From positions 1 to 64,000 of the forward strand of contig DATGJP010000047.1 in NCBI GenBank assembly GCA_035295125.1: 64,000 nucleotides of DNA. Direction: 5' to 3'. This DNA is from JAICMB01 sp035295125 (GTDB lineage: Bacteria; Acidobacteriota; Terriglobia; Bryobacterales; Bryobacteraceae). Positions 27,501 to 35,197 of the stretch are shown piece after piece. Numbering within the stretch: position 1 is the first letter of the stretch; every line of letters starts with the position of its first letter. The notes under the pieces are model-generated. The model had not been told where the DNA came from and ran no database searches. It saw only the letters and a program-made list of their open reading frames with translations. Position numbers and translations under genes: made by a program.

Positions 27501-28381
27501 CCATAAACTTCTTTGAGGTGAATCCCTACACTACCGGATTCTCTCTCAACTACCTGGACGCGGCAGGGCACTCAAACTACCACAGCGCACAAGTGGAATT
27601 GCGCCAGCGGCTGAACCATGGAATGGAGTTCGACGTAAACTACACGCTGGCCAAGTCGCTCTCGCTCGGTCCGCAAAACGGCTACCAGGCGAACGTCGCC
27701 AGCCAGACTGGCACGGTCGCTGCTCTCTATCTGACTGACCGCAATTTCCGCCTGAACTATGGCCCGAGTGCGTTCGACATCCGGCACGTATTCCATGCCA
27801 GCGGAACTTATGATCTGCCATTCGGCAACCGCAGAAAATTCCTGAACAGTAGCCGTTTCGAGGATGCGGTTTTCGGCGGTTGGACCATCGGAACCATCCT
27901 CGTAATGCAGAGCGGCACGCCCACGCAGATGAATGGCGGCTATCTCACCGCGAACCAGAACGATGCGGGTGTGGTGTTCAACGGCATTACACCGGCGCAG
28001 TTCCAAAACAGCGTGGGCGTCTACAAGACGGGCAATCCCTGGGTCGACATGGTGAATCCGAATCTGATTGCCAGCAATGGCCAGGTGAACCAATCCCTCA
28101 TCTCGCCGGCCTCAACGCCGGGTGTCTGGGGCTACCGTCCGTTCATTTACGGCCCGCATTGGTTCAATGACGACCTGTCGGTGAACAAAATAATTCCGAT
28201 TCGCGAGCGAGTGCGCTTTGTGTTCCAGGCGCAGTTCCTGAATGTGACCAATCATCCTACCTTCAGCTTGTTCAACAACAACACCAGCGTGTTCAGCCCG
28301 CAGATCCTGACGTTCGCGCAGTCGTCGGGTGGTCCGACCACGGCAAGGCGCATCGAGTTCCGAGCGAATCTCGAATTCTAA
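24530..28381 (+). CDS. TonB-dependent receptor, Oar-like, probable oligosaccharide uptake
   Basis: A 1283-aa outer-membrane protein with a signal peptide (cleavage after SSFAQ), a CarboxypepD_reg domain (about residues 28-115: VTVNIVDQSGSAVPAAGLQL, FGTYELTVSKPGFE), a plug with NLPVNGRNVFGFALLVPG, and a long barrel ending ARRIEFRANLEF. The start ATG has GGGGG at -5 to -9. It is transcribed from a LacI-type operator promoter and followed by two arabinofuranosidase genes on the other strand and a GH115 gene, so its cargo is probably arabinose- or glucuronate-decorated oligosaccharide. Oar-like receptors lack a partner SusD here, as is usual for acidobacteria. Confidence 0.92.
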   Translation: MIRSTPRCVGIAVACLMCVVSSFAQTSTGGSVTVNIVDQSGSAVPAAGLQLKDVGTNDIRRAESQSTGAYTFPDLTFGTYELTVSKPGFETQVFTSVQVQTARATTVNVVLKVGGTTQTVTVADAVAPLVETESNVLASTLDTKQVVNLPVNGRNVFGFALLVPGWSSIGAGSTTGTFNNMPGGAIGGADFDGSPAISNRFRSGGFQYGTSVVQPRIEDVAEMTVSTAQLDLSGNGVSAMRINMVTRRGTSDFHGRLFEDFRNTDLNANSWSNNARGLPRNILKLNDFGGSVGGPILKNKLFFFGTFAESIQPGSSFPNNYNGAGPQVLSAAAQQGNFTYRDNSGALQTINVLQLAGGAGAPSTVNPAIATQLQKINGVLNQGTLSPTSDPNLSNFNFLIPNSTTFYYPALRFDYNATTNLRFNVSYSQTKDYDTHINTPNFPGNVDPLDYTSNQHNDKIAGLGVDWIIRPTLVNQFHAGYTYQYALFDSENLGIDLPSITQTVFQYGSSLYSGAYPRQPISSLYPLFNFNDSLNWQKGSHSIVFGGGWFREQDHYWNGPGGYPTVNLGISGTGFVAQDPLGAVFTSALKNANTTVLANAENLYSELTGRVSSVTIGGGGRPLDPASKTYKPFGQYNLDEAMNSGHVFAQDRWHITSNLTLNYGLRWDFVGDDHDVNGGYSSPGSVADFWGPTPVGAIFQPGNLGGVQSPIFTAKVHVYNRSLVNPQPAVALAWSPSTGGFLGKIFPKDKTVIRTGWSLRNYQEGSQNFWAFGSNQGLFFLQQGSLTADTSGAAGTFQPGSLFLGQQLPAYNLSPPTWSPTINASALSFGNNSFFGMNPNIRQPYVEEWNFGIQREFGRGTALEVRYVGNIANHIWMSSNLNEVNIFENGFLSEFVNAQNNLKINQANGKGNSFANNGLPGQVALPIFTAAFGSPTSSNFTSGTFITGLQTGAAGSVAQTIARNVTFFCNMVGSAFSPCAVRGFKNPGAYPINFFEVNPYTTGFSLNYLDAAGHSNYHSAQVELRQRLNHGMEFDVNYTLAKSLSLGPQNGYQANVASQTGTVAALYLTDRNFRLNYGPSAFDIRHVFHASGTYDLPFGNRRKFLNSSRFEDAVFGGWTIGTILVMQSGTPTQMNGGYLTANQNDAGVVFNGITPAQFQNSVGVYKTGNPWVDMVNPNLIASNGQVNQSLISPASTPGVWGYRPFIYGPHWFNDDLSVNKIIPIRERVRFVFQAQFLNVTNHPTFSLFNNNTSVFSPQILTFAQSSGGPTTARRIEFRANLEF

Positions 28382-28390
28382 GTGCGGAGA

Positions 28391-28475
28391 TGTGGAAGGG
28401 TGGTGCAGGCATCGGCTGGCGTTTTGACCTCATCCAGAACGCGCAGGCGAAACCGCCTGCGCCACCTTTTCGCCT
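28391..28475. repeat. Dispersed hairpin, family B
   Basis: GCGCAGGCG-AAAC-CGCCTGCGC (28441-28462) is a perfect 9-bp stem with the same AAAC loop and CACCTTTTCG tail as the copy at 23274. The flank GTGGAAGGGTG at 28392 matches, in reverse orientation, the CACCCTTCCAC tails at 23351 and 35140. It sits between the convergent receptor and glycosidase genes. Confidence 0.65.
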
Positions 28476-28487
28476 GCCTCTTTCAGC

Positions 28488-30464
28488 CTACGAAACCTGC
28501 CAATACACGCTGTACCGACGACCAAAGATGCTGTTAATGGGCGCCAGCGTGACATCCTGCGTTTGACCTGAAGTCCGGAAAGTGAGCGGCTTGTCACCAG
28601 GCTTGATAAAGGCCATCGGATCGCCTTGAAACGCCGGAACGTCGATATGCGGCGCCCGGCGCATCTGTGGAGCATTTGGTCCGGTGATCATCTGATCCGT
28701 CAGACCGTCTGACCCGAGATCGCCCGCGAGCACTAGCGGACCATACAGAAAAGCCTGCTGCTTCGGATCGTCCGGCATCGCTTCGACGTGCAGACGCATC
28801 GGCATGGTCATCTCGATTCGATCGCCGTTCTGCCATGTCCTCGACAGCATGAGATAGCTCCCGGGACTCGCCGACGCCTCCAGCGGCTTGCCGTTAATCT
28901 TAACGGACGCCGCAGAGGCCCACTCGGGAATCCGTAGCCGGATCGCCGTCTGCACAGGCTTCTCCGCAGTCACGGTGAGCAGCGTCGCCGCGGTCTGGGG
29001 AAACTTCGTCTCCTGCCGCAGCCGCAAACCCTTCTCCGGCCAATTCAGCTCCGACGCGATGAACAGGTTCACGTAGAGACCCTGGTCATCATGCCAGTAG
29101 ATCGAATCGTTGAGCTTGGAGTATTCTTCGACGCCCGAACCCGTGCAACACCAGAACGAATCATCCTCGGTATTAAACGTCTTCCAGGCGCCTGGCGTGA
29201 GCGACAGGTAATATTGCGTGTGCCCGGTATCAGGATAAATGGTGCCCAGCCGCATGTTGAGCAGCGATCGCTCGTAGTAGTCGAAGTAGCGCGGATCGGC
29301 GGTCCACTCGTACATATGCCGCGTCAGCTTGAGCATGTTGTACGAGCAGCAGCACTCCTGTGTCGACACGAAACGCTTCAGTTCCGCCGCGAGCTGCCGC
29401 GGTTGGGACGGCCAACCCTCGCCGTTGCTGGTACCGCTGGTCACGTAGCTTCGCGCTGTGACCACTTCGTACCAGAAATAATCGGCCACGTCGTGGAAGC
29501 GGTAATCGCCCGACAACTCGTAGCGGCGTGCCGCTCCGATGACCTGCGGAATATGTGTGTTGACGTGCAGGCCGCGCAGTTCGTCGCGCCGCGATGCCAG
29601 CGGATTAAAGAAGCGCTTCTTGGTAAAGCGGTCGCCGGCCTTCGCCCACTTGTCGTCGTTCGTCAGTGCCGCGACGTTGTACAGCACCTCGTTCATGCCG
29701 CCATATTCGGTGCCGAGGATCTCCTGCATGTGCTCTTCGGATTTGGATGCCGTCCACTGATCGGCCCAGTCCGCCATGCCCTGCACCACTTCGAGCGCCT
29801 GCTTGTTGCCGGCGTGCTGGTACATGTCGACCATCCCCGCCATGATCTTGTGGACTGTATAAAACGGCGCCCAAACCGGCTTACGCGCATCCAGCCGATC
29901 GAAGAATTCGGATGGGAAAGCGCTAAGATAACCGCCGCTCAGCTTCTTTTGGCATTTCGCCAGTTCGTCGACGATCTCGTCGCCTTTCGCCTTGGCTGCT
30001 TTGTCGCCTGTGGAGGCATAAAGTTGCGCGCTCGCCGACAAAAAATGTCCGGTGAAGTGCCCGCGCAACTCGCTCTCTCGATGGATGGGCTGCCCGTTAT
30101 TGGGCTGCTCCCAACCTCCGAAGGGTTTGGCATCGGTCGGCAGTCCTGCGTTGACGCGGAAGTTCCTCACCAGGCGATCGGCCGGGAGGCGCGACATATA
30201 ACCACGATTCCATTCCTCGACGTCCTGAAATGTGCCTGGCAGCAGCCGGACTTGCGTCATCGGAAACGGCTGCGCTTTCGGCGACACGTCTCTGCGGGAG
30301 AACTCAATCGTGCCCTTGAACGGTGGAATCTCCGGCGGCGTGCCACGGCGTTGTTCGGGATTAGCGGGTGGGGTGGGTTGGGCGGCTTGTTGCGTTTGTT
30401 GCTGTGCTGCCAAGGCGGGGGCGGCGGCAAGAGCAGTCGCGAATCGGCGGCGGCTGAGCTTCAT
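28488..30464 (-). CDS. DUF1680 glycoside hydrolase (GH127/GH146-like beta-L-arabinofuranosidase), Tat-exported
   Basis: A 658-aa glycosidase. The N-terminus MKLSRRRFATALAAAPALAA is a Tat-type signal (SRRxF) followed by a Gln/Pro-rich linker. The (alpha/alpha)6 barrel contains the conserved cysteine sites QECCCSYNMLKLTRHM (about residue 365-380) and SFWCCTGSGVEEY (about 440). In HypBA1 (GH127) a glutamate and three cysteines hold zinc, and one cysteine is the nucleophile. The YNMLKL block resembles GH146 more than classical GH127. Start ATG 30464 has AGGAG upstream. It follows a second DUF1680 gene by 37 bp, and that gap contains two LacI-like half-sites. Action on arabinan or arabinoxylan side chains is inferred. 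Confidence 0.85.
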   Translation of the reverse strand: MKLSRRRFATALAAAPALAAQQQTQQAAQPTPPANPEQRRGTPPEIPPFKGTIEFSRRDVSPKAQPFPMTQVRLLPGTFQDVEEWNRGYMSRLPADRLVRNFRVNAGLPTDAKPFGGWEQPNNGQPIHRESELRGHFTGHFLSASAQLYASTGDKAAKAKGDEIVDELAKCQKKLSGGYLSAFPSEFFDRLDARKPVWAPFYTVHKIMAGMVDMYQHAGNKQALEVVQGMADWADQWTASKSEEHMQEILGTEYGGMNEVLYNVAALTNDDKWAKAGDRFTKKRFFNPLASRRDELRGLHVNTHIPQVIGAARRYELSGDYRFHDVADYFWYEVVTARSYVTSGTSNGEGWPSQPRQLAAELKRFVSTQECCCSYNMLKLTRHMYEWTADPRYFDYYERSLLNMRLGTIYPDTGHTQYYLSLTPGAWKTFNTEDDSFWCCTGSGVEEYSKLNDSIYWHDDQGLYVNLFIASELNWPEKGLRLRQETKFPQTAATLLTVTAEKPVQTAIRLRIPEWASAASVKINGKPLEASASPGSYLMLSRTWQNGDRIEMTMPMRLHVEAMPDDPKQQAFLYGPLVLAGDLGSDGLTDQMITGPNAPQMRRAPHIDVPAFQGDPMAFIKPGDKPLTFRTSGQTQDVTLAPINSIFGRRYSVYWQVS

Positions 30465-30478
30465 GGCTTTCTCCTGAA

Positions 30479-30498
30479 AACGCTTACATTGTAGCGCT
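30479..30498 (-). promoter_or_regulatory. Candidate LacI half-sites upstream of the DUF1680 gene
   Basis: CGCTTACA (30481-30488) and TTGTAGCGCT (30489-30498) adjoin. Each matches one half of the operator at 24470-24487 (CGCTTACA exactly; TTGTTAGCGCT with one base missing), but the halves are arranged back to back. The site lies 17 bp from the gene start. Confidence 0.4.
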
Positions 30499-30501
30499 GG
30501 A

Positions 30502-32886
30502 TCACTTCAATTTCCACTCTTCGATGCCCGCCGACCAGTTCGGCTGCATCGTCACTTCCAGGCGCATTGCGCCGGCCGTTACGGGAGTGAACGAAATCTT
30601 GTTGAATCGATCCTTTTCGACGCCGTACTGCCCGGTCGTTTCGATGGGTTTCCAACGGTCGCCATCTTTATATAACAAGCGCCAAGACGCCGGCACGCGC
30701 ACCTCGCCCCGGCCGGTGTCGTCGAACCAGAAGAGTTCGGCTTCGGAGACCGTCGACGGCTTTTCGAACGTGTACTCCACCCACTCGGTGGAGCCCTTCT
30801 TCGGCCACCAGTCGAACCAGGAGCCCGATTGCACTTCCCCGTCGTTGATTGGGTGCGGATCCTTGCGGCCCGACGTTGTGACTTTCGATGTGATCGCAAC
30901 AGTCGGATAAGGTGCAGGGGTCGCGCTTGCTTCGGTATCAGGGATCCACACGACCATCTGACCCCGGCCACGATTCGCCCAAGCATAGTACGGGATCGCC
31001 TTGAAGTCCTGTTCCGTCTTCGTCACCTTGCCGTCGGCGGTGTATGCCAGTGCGGTCGCCCTGCTCGTCACCACCTCCACACCTTTGAGCAGAGCCGGCT
31101 TGAATTCGACGGTCAGCGGAGCGCTGTCGGAAAGCACCAGGTTGCGGACACGGCCATTGGGATTGTCGGGCCATTCCGCGGCATAGACGATCGGCCCACG
31201 CTCTATTGCAACGCGGCCGTGATCCGCAGCCACTTCGCTGTTTGCGACCACGCGCCGCACCGGCATCGGCAGATCGAGGGTAATCGTGTCGCCCGTCTTC
31301 CATGTACGCGTTACGACGGCGTAGCCCTTCTCGAGTTTGACCGGCACGGTCTTGCCGTTCACCTTCAGAGTCGCGGCCTCTTTCGATGCGTCAGCGAAGC
31401 GATACAGGTCGCTCGCCACGGGTTCATTGCGGGCCCAACCGGGAATTCGCAAGTGGATCGTCAGCGGCGCAGTGCGGTCCGGATGAACGGTCATTTTCAC
31501 TGCACCGTCCCAGGGGTACTTCGTCTCCTGGGTCATTTTCACAACGCGGCCGTTGTCGAGTTTGATCTCGGCAGTGCTGGCGACGTACAGGTTGACCCAG
31601 ATCGAATCGTCACGCTGCGCATAAACGTATCCCGGCACCGACGCCATAAACCGCGTAATGTTTCCTGGACAGCAGGCCACGCCGAACCATGGGCTGCGAG
31701 CATGCTGTCCATTCGATTCGAGCGGATTCGGATAAAAGAACGTTTCGCCATCGAGCGACACGCCTGAGATCAGGCCGTTGTAGAGGGTCCGCTCCATCAC
31801 GTCGATGTATTTCGAGTCGGCGTGCAAGAGGAACAGGCGGTGGTTCCAGAAATCGTTGCCCACAGCGGCGCACGTCTCGTTATAGGCGGTCATATTGGGC
31901 AGCTCGTAGTCCCGTCCGAAGGCCTCGCCGGCGCCCCTCGCACCAATCCCACCGGTGATGTACAGCTTCTTCCCGGCAACGTTGTCCCAAATCGCGTCAA
32001 TGGCGTTGACGTAGGAAGCGTCACCGGTGAGCGCGGCGACATCCGCCATGCCCGAATACATGTAGGTGGCCCGCACCGCATGGCCGACCGCCTCCCTCTG
32101 ATCGACCACTTTCATGTGCGATTGGTTGTATGTCCGTCCGCTGCCCTGACGGCCATCCGGGCCGCGCTGGTCGAGCATGAATTTCGCAAGATTCAGATAC
32201 CGCTCGTCGCCTGTCGCGCGATAGAGCTTCGCCAGACCCATCTCCGTGATCTGGTGCCCCGGCCAGATGGACTGCTTTCCTGGCCCGAAAGTGTCCACCA
32301 ACAGGTTTGCAGTGCGTATCGCAATATCCAGCAGGTTGCGTTTGCCTGTCGCCTCGTAGTGCGCCACGGCGGCTTCGTAAAGGTGGCCAAGGTCGTACAA
32401 CTCATGGCTGTCGACCGACTCGAACACCCAACGCTGCGGTCCCGCCCAACGATGCGGGTTCAACGGATCGATAGTGCGAGTGGTGTATAGATAGCCGTCA
32501 GGCTCCTGGGCGGCGGCAATCTTGGCGATGAGATCGTCGAGGTAGGCCTCAAGCTTCGGATCGGGGTGAACGCTGAGTGTGTACGACGCGCCTTCGATGA
32601 CTTTGTAGATATCAGTATCGTCGAACGGATAGCCCGGCGGCTTGTGATTTTCGAACGGCTCGTGGCGGAGTGCTTCAGCCGCGCGAATGAAATTGTCGAC
32701 GCGGCCGGTCTCTTCGTCTTTCTTAAATGCGAACGGAATGGTGACGGTGCGATTGATCTCGACGCGCGGCGCCCAGAAGGAATCCGTGAGATGGACGGCG
32801 GTAAAGGGGACCGGTTTCACGGGATAGTCGCGGGATTGCGCGGCTGCACAATTCGCCAATAAAAACAGGCATGCAAACGCTTTCAT
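30502..32886 (-). CDS. GH127 (DUF1680) beta-L-arabinofuranosidase with C-terminal beta-sandwich domain, secreted
   Basis: A 794-aa glycosidase with a signal peptide (MKAFACLFLLANCAAAQS). The (alpha/alpha)6 catalytic domain carries the classical GH127 sites: NETCAAVGNDFWNHRL (about residue 335-350; Glu and Cys zinc ligands) and FGVACCPGNITRF (about 405-417; paired cysteines, the second the likely nucleophile). Beta-sandwich domains follow, and residues about 670-790 look like a discoidin or F5/8-type binding module (HPINDGEVQSGSWFDWW... ELFWFDDTGRGE). It is the upstream partner of the Tat-exported DUF1680 gene, and its start is divergent from GH115. Removal of terminal beta-L-arabinofuranose is the family activity. 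Confidence 0.9.
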   Translation of the reverse strand: MKAFACLFLLANCAAAQSRDYPVKPVPFTAVHLTDSFWAPRVEINRTVTIPFAFKKDEETGRVDNFIRAAEALRHEPFENHKPPGYPFDDTDIYKVIEGASYTLSVHPDPKLEAYLDDLIAKIAAAQEPDGYLYTTRTIDPLNPHRWAGPQRWVFESVDSHELYDLGHLYEAAVAHYEATGKRNLLDIAIRTANLLVDTFGPGKQSIWPGHQITEMGLAKLYRATGDERYLNLAKFMLDQRGPDGRQGSGRTYNQSHMKVVDQREAVGHAVRATYMYSGMADVAALTGDASYVNAIDAIWDNVAGKKLYITGGIGARGAGEAFGRDYELPNMTAYNETCAAVGNDFWNHRLFLLHADSKYIDVMERTLYNGLISGVSLDGETFFYPNPLESNGQHARSPWFGVACCPGNITRFMASVPGYVYAQRDDSIWVNLYVASTAEIKLDNGRVVKMTQETKYPWDGAVKMTVHPDRTAPLTIHLRIPGWARNEPVASDLYRFADASKEAATLKVNGKTVPVKLEKGYAVVTRTWKTGDTITLDLPMPVRRVVANSEVAADHGRVAIERGPIVYAAEWPDNPNGRVRNLVLSDSAPLTVEFKPALLKGVEVVTSRATALAYTADGKVTKTEQDFKAIPYYAWANRGRGQMVVWIPDTEASATPAPYPTVAITSKVTTSGRKDPHPINDGEVQSGSWFDWWPKKGSTEWVEYTFEKPSTVSEAELFWFDDTGRGEVRVPASWRLLYKDGDRWKPIETTGQYGVEKDRFNKISFTPVTAGAMRLEVTMQPNWSAGIEEWKLK

Positions 32887-32970
32887 GAGCTTCTATTGTA
32901 AATCCTGGCGCCACGCAGCGCTCAGTTTCGTGATACGCTCGAAGGCATTATTGATTCGAGAGTCAAACTA

Positions 32971-35043
32971 ATGCTGCGAACAACAACGCTTCTTCTGCTT
33001 TTGGCTTCGTATCACCTGGCGCAGGCCCAGACGGCTCCCTGGAGTGCTGTCCTGCGAGGTTCCTGGGTTCAGACCGCATCGCCGGCCGCAGGCGATATCG
33101 TTTTAGCGGCAAAGGATCATGTCGCTGAGATTGTCGTCGGTGACGACGAGAACTCCAACGTACAGGCTGCGGCCGCGTTTCTGGCAGGCGACATTGAAAA
33201 GATCAGCGGGTACCGCCCCGCAATCGGGAAAACGCCAAGCGGTGATCGCGTCGAGATCCGGCTGGTCACGCTCGGACGCGGAGATATCCCCTCATCGGTT
33301 GGCGCGGCGTCCCTGCAAGGGCAATGGGAGAGCTATCGCATCGTGACGGCCGGGCGCACCGTCTGGCTCGTCGGGTCGAACCCGCGCGGCACGGCATTCG
33401 CAGCTTACGCCTTGTCCGAAAGGCTCGGCATCGATCCGCTATACATATGGTCCGGCTATCAGCCCGAACATCACGATCCGTTGGTGATGAAGCGAACCAG
33501 TTTCTCTCAAGGTCCGCCGGCATTCAAATATCGCGGTTTCTTCCACGATGACGAGGACCTTCTTCCCCGCCCCTTCGACGCCAACGGCTATCCGCTGCAG
33601 ACCGGTGACGTGCCGCTGGACTGGTACAAGCGATTCTTCGAGACAGCGCTGCGGCTGCGGATGAACATGGTGGCGCCTTATACCCGCGTCCACCGGCGTT
33701 ACGAAGTGCAGAAGCTCGCGAGTGACTGGGGACTCTACTACACCTCACACCATTACGACATCCTGCTTTCGAACCCCTGGGGACTGGAACGTTTTAACCT
33801 GGCGGCGGAACGCGGCGTGCGGCCTGAGTACAACTGGTTCACCAACCGCGACGGCATGCTCAAGTTCTGGCGCGCCGGCGTTGTGGAGAATCGCGACCTC
33901 GACGCTATCTGGCCCGTAGGCATGCGCGGTACACAAGACCGCCCGTTCGTCTTCCCGCCCGAGATGACGGACGAAGACAAGGCGCGCACTTTCCGCGAGG
34001 TGATTCAGGCGGAGGTCAAGATGACGAAGGAGCTGCTTCCCAAAGACAAGGAGCCGCTGTTTCACTTCACCATGTATTCGGAGATGCTGCCACAGTATCA
34101 GCGCAATCCCGCGGCGTTCGATTTGCCGTCTGACGTGATTATCGTGTGGCCGGACGACAATGACGGGCACATGCGCGGCTTGCCGGCGGAGTTGGGGCGG
34201 TGGAAGCACGGGGTCTACTATCATCTCGCCTATCTTGGCGGCCGGCTCACGAAGCAGTTGACGCACACGGTGGGGCCATCGGTGGTCGCGGAGCAATTCG
34301 ACAAAATCGTCAAGTCAGGGGCCACGGAATACATGCTGGTCAATGTGTCGGAGGTCCGGGACTACGTCATGGGCACGCGCATGCTTGCCGACATTACGTG
34401 GGACGCTCCGGCCATCTATGCCGCGCCCGATGCCGCTGGCCGCTACACCAAGTGGTGGACGCGCGAATACTTTAACGGCTCGAAGGACGCCACCGACGCA
34501 TACGACAAGTACTTCGGCCTGCTCAACGCGCCCAACACGCTCTGGGAGGCTCCTAACGCTATCGAGGAGTTGCTCGACCGTCTTTATCACAAGGTCGCCG
34601 GCCAGTCCTATGCGCCGCTTCCGCCCGAGATGATGCCTCTAATGCAGACACGCGAACGCCAGTTGACGGACGCGCTCGCTACGGAATTGCGTGCGGAACG
34701 GCCAATGTCGATGTCGCAACAGCGGTTCCTGTCCGTTGACGTCGCGCTAGGACTGCAGGTAGCCGAGCGACAGACCCGCGCGGCCCTCAAGCTCGATGAA
34801 GCGCTGCGAGCACCAGATGCCGCGCGAATGTGGCAGGCTGCCCGCGAAGCGCAGGCATCACTGGAACAGTTGGAAGCAGTATTGGAACTCGCCGAATATC
34901 CGCCGTTCGACCGCTGGTACCAGGAGAGCTGGATCCGGACCACCCTGAGCGAATCCAACCCGCATCGTCCGTACATTCAGCTTCGTGCTTTCATCGCGAA
35001 CGAGGGACGTGGGAGTCTCGCTCGCGCACCGCGCCGCCCCTAG
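32971..35043 (+). CDS. GH115 family alpha-glucuronidase, secreted
   Basis: A 690-aa protein with a signal peptide (LLLLLASYHLAQAQ). It opens with the non-catalytic alpha/beta domain (ENSNVQAAAAFLAGDIEKISGYRP, VGSNPRGTAFAAYALSERLGIDPLY), then the TIM-barrel core (KYRGFFHDDEDLLPRP, NMVAPYTRVH, LFHFTMYSEMLPQYQ, VIIVWPDDNDGHMRG, GGRLTKQLTHTVGPS). GH115 enzymes release glucuronic or 4-O-methyl-glucuronic acid from xylan. The protein is shorter than typical members (about 800-950) because the C-terminal beta-sandwich domain is absent; it stops soon after the helical bundle. Together with the arabinofuranosidases it points to glucuronoarabinoxylan or arabinogalactan use. Loss of the last domain could alter dimerisation or activity. 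Confidence 0.88.
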   Translation: MLRTTTLLLLLASYHLAQAQTAPWSAVLRGSWVQTASPAAGDIVLAAKDHVAEIVVGDDENSNVQAAAAFLAGDIEKISGYRPAIGKTPSGDRVEIRLVTLGRGDIPSSVGAASLQGQWESYRIVTAGRTVWLVGSNPRGTAFAAYALSERLGIDPLYIWSGYQPEHHDPLVMKRTSFSQGPPAFKYRGFFHDDEDLLPRPFDANGYPLQTGDVPLDWYKRFFETALRLRMNMVAPYTRVHRRYEVQKLASDWGLYYTSHHYDILLSNPWGLERFNLAAERGVRPEYNWFTNRDGMLKFWRAGVVENRDLDAIWPVGMRGTQDRPFVFPPEMTDEDKARTFREVIQAEVKMTKELLPKDKEPLFHFTMYSEMLPQYQRNPAAFDLPSDVIIVWPDDNDGHMRGLPAELGRWKHGVYYHLAYLGGRLTKQLTHTVGPSVVAEQFDKIVKSGATEYMLVNVSEVRDYVMGTRMLADITWDAPAIYAAPDAAGRYTKWWTREYFNGSKDATDAYDKYFGLLNAPNTLWEAPNAIEELLDRLYHKVAGQSYAPLPPEMMPLMQTRERQLTDALATELRAERPMSMSQQRFLSVDVALGLQVAERQTRAALKLDEALRAPDAARMWQAAREAQASLEQLEAVLELAEYPPFDRWYQESWIRTTLSESNPHRPYIQLRAFIANEGRGSLARAPRRP

Positions 35044-35114
35044 CCTGTATCGCCAAGCCTTCCGGCTGAGCCCGATGCCACTTGGCTTCACGGAAGTGAG
35101 TCCAACGCAGCGAA

Positions 35115-35150
35115 GGTGGCACAGGCGAACCGCCTGCTCCACCCTTCCAC
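35115..35150. repeat. Dispersed hairpin, family B
   Basis: CAGGCG-AAC-CGCCTG (35122-35136) is flanked by GGTGG/CCACC (35115-35119/35139-35143) and followed by CACCCTTCCAC-like sequence. This is a shorter copy of the family seen at 23274 and 28441, lying between convergent GH115 and receptor genes. Confidence 0.6.
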
Positions 35151-35197
35151 AGACTGCAGGACGTGGAGTTTCGACCGTGCAATTCCGACTTTTAACT

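Noticed and set aside
29091..30494. A 467-codon plus-strand frame opposite the DUF1680 gene
   Set aside because: It is a long shadow of a GC-rich coding region; the minus-strand protein has clear catalytic motifs.
32873..32886. CcpA/LacI-like site TGAAAGCGTTTGCA at the GH127 start
   Set aside because: It lies inside codons 1-5 and has a mismatch to the consensus; chance is likely.
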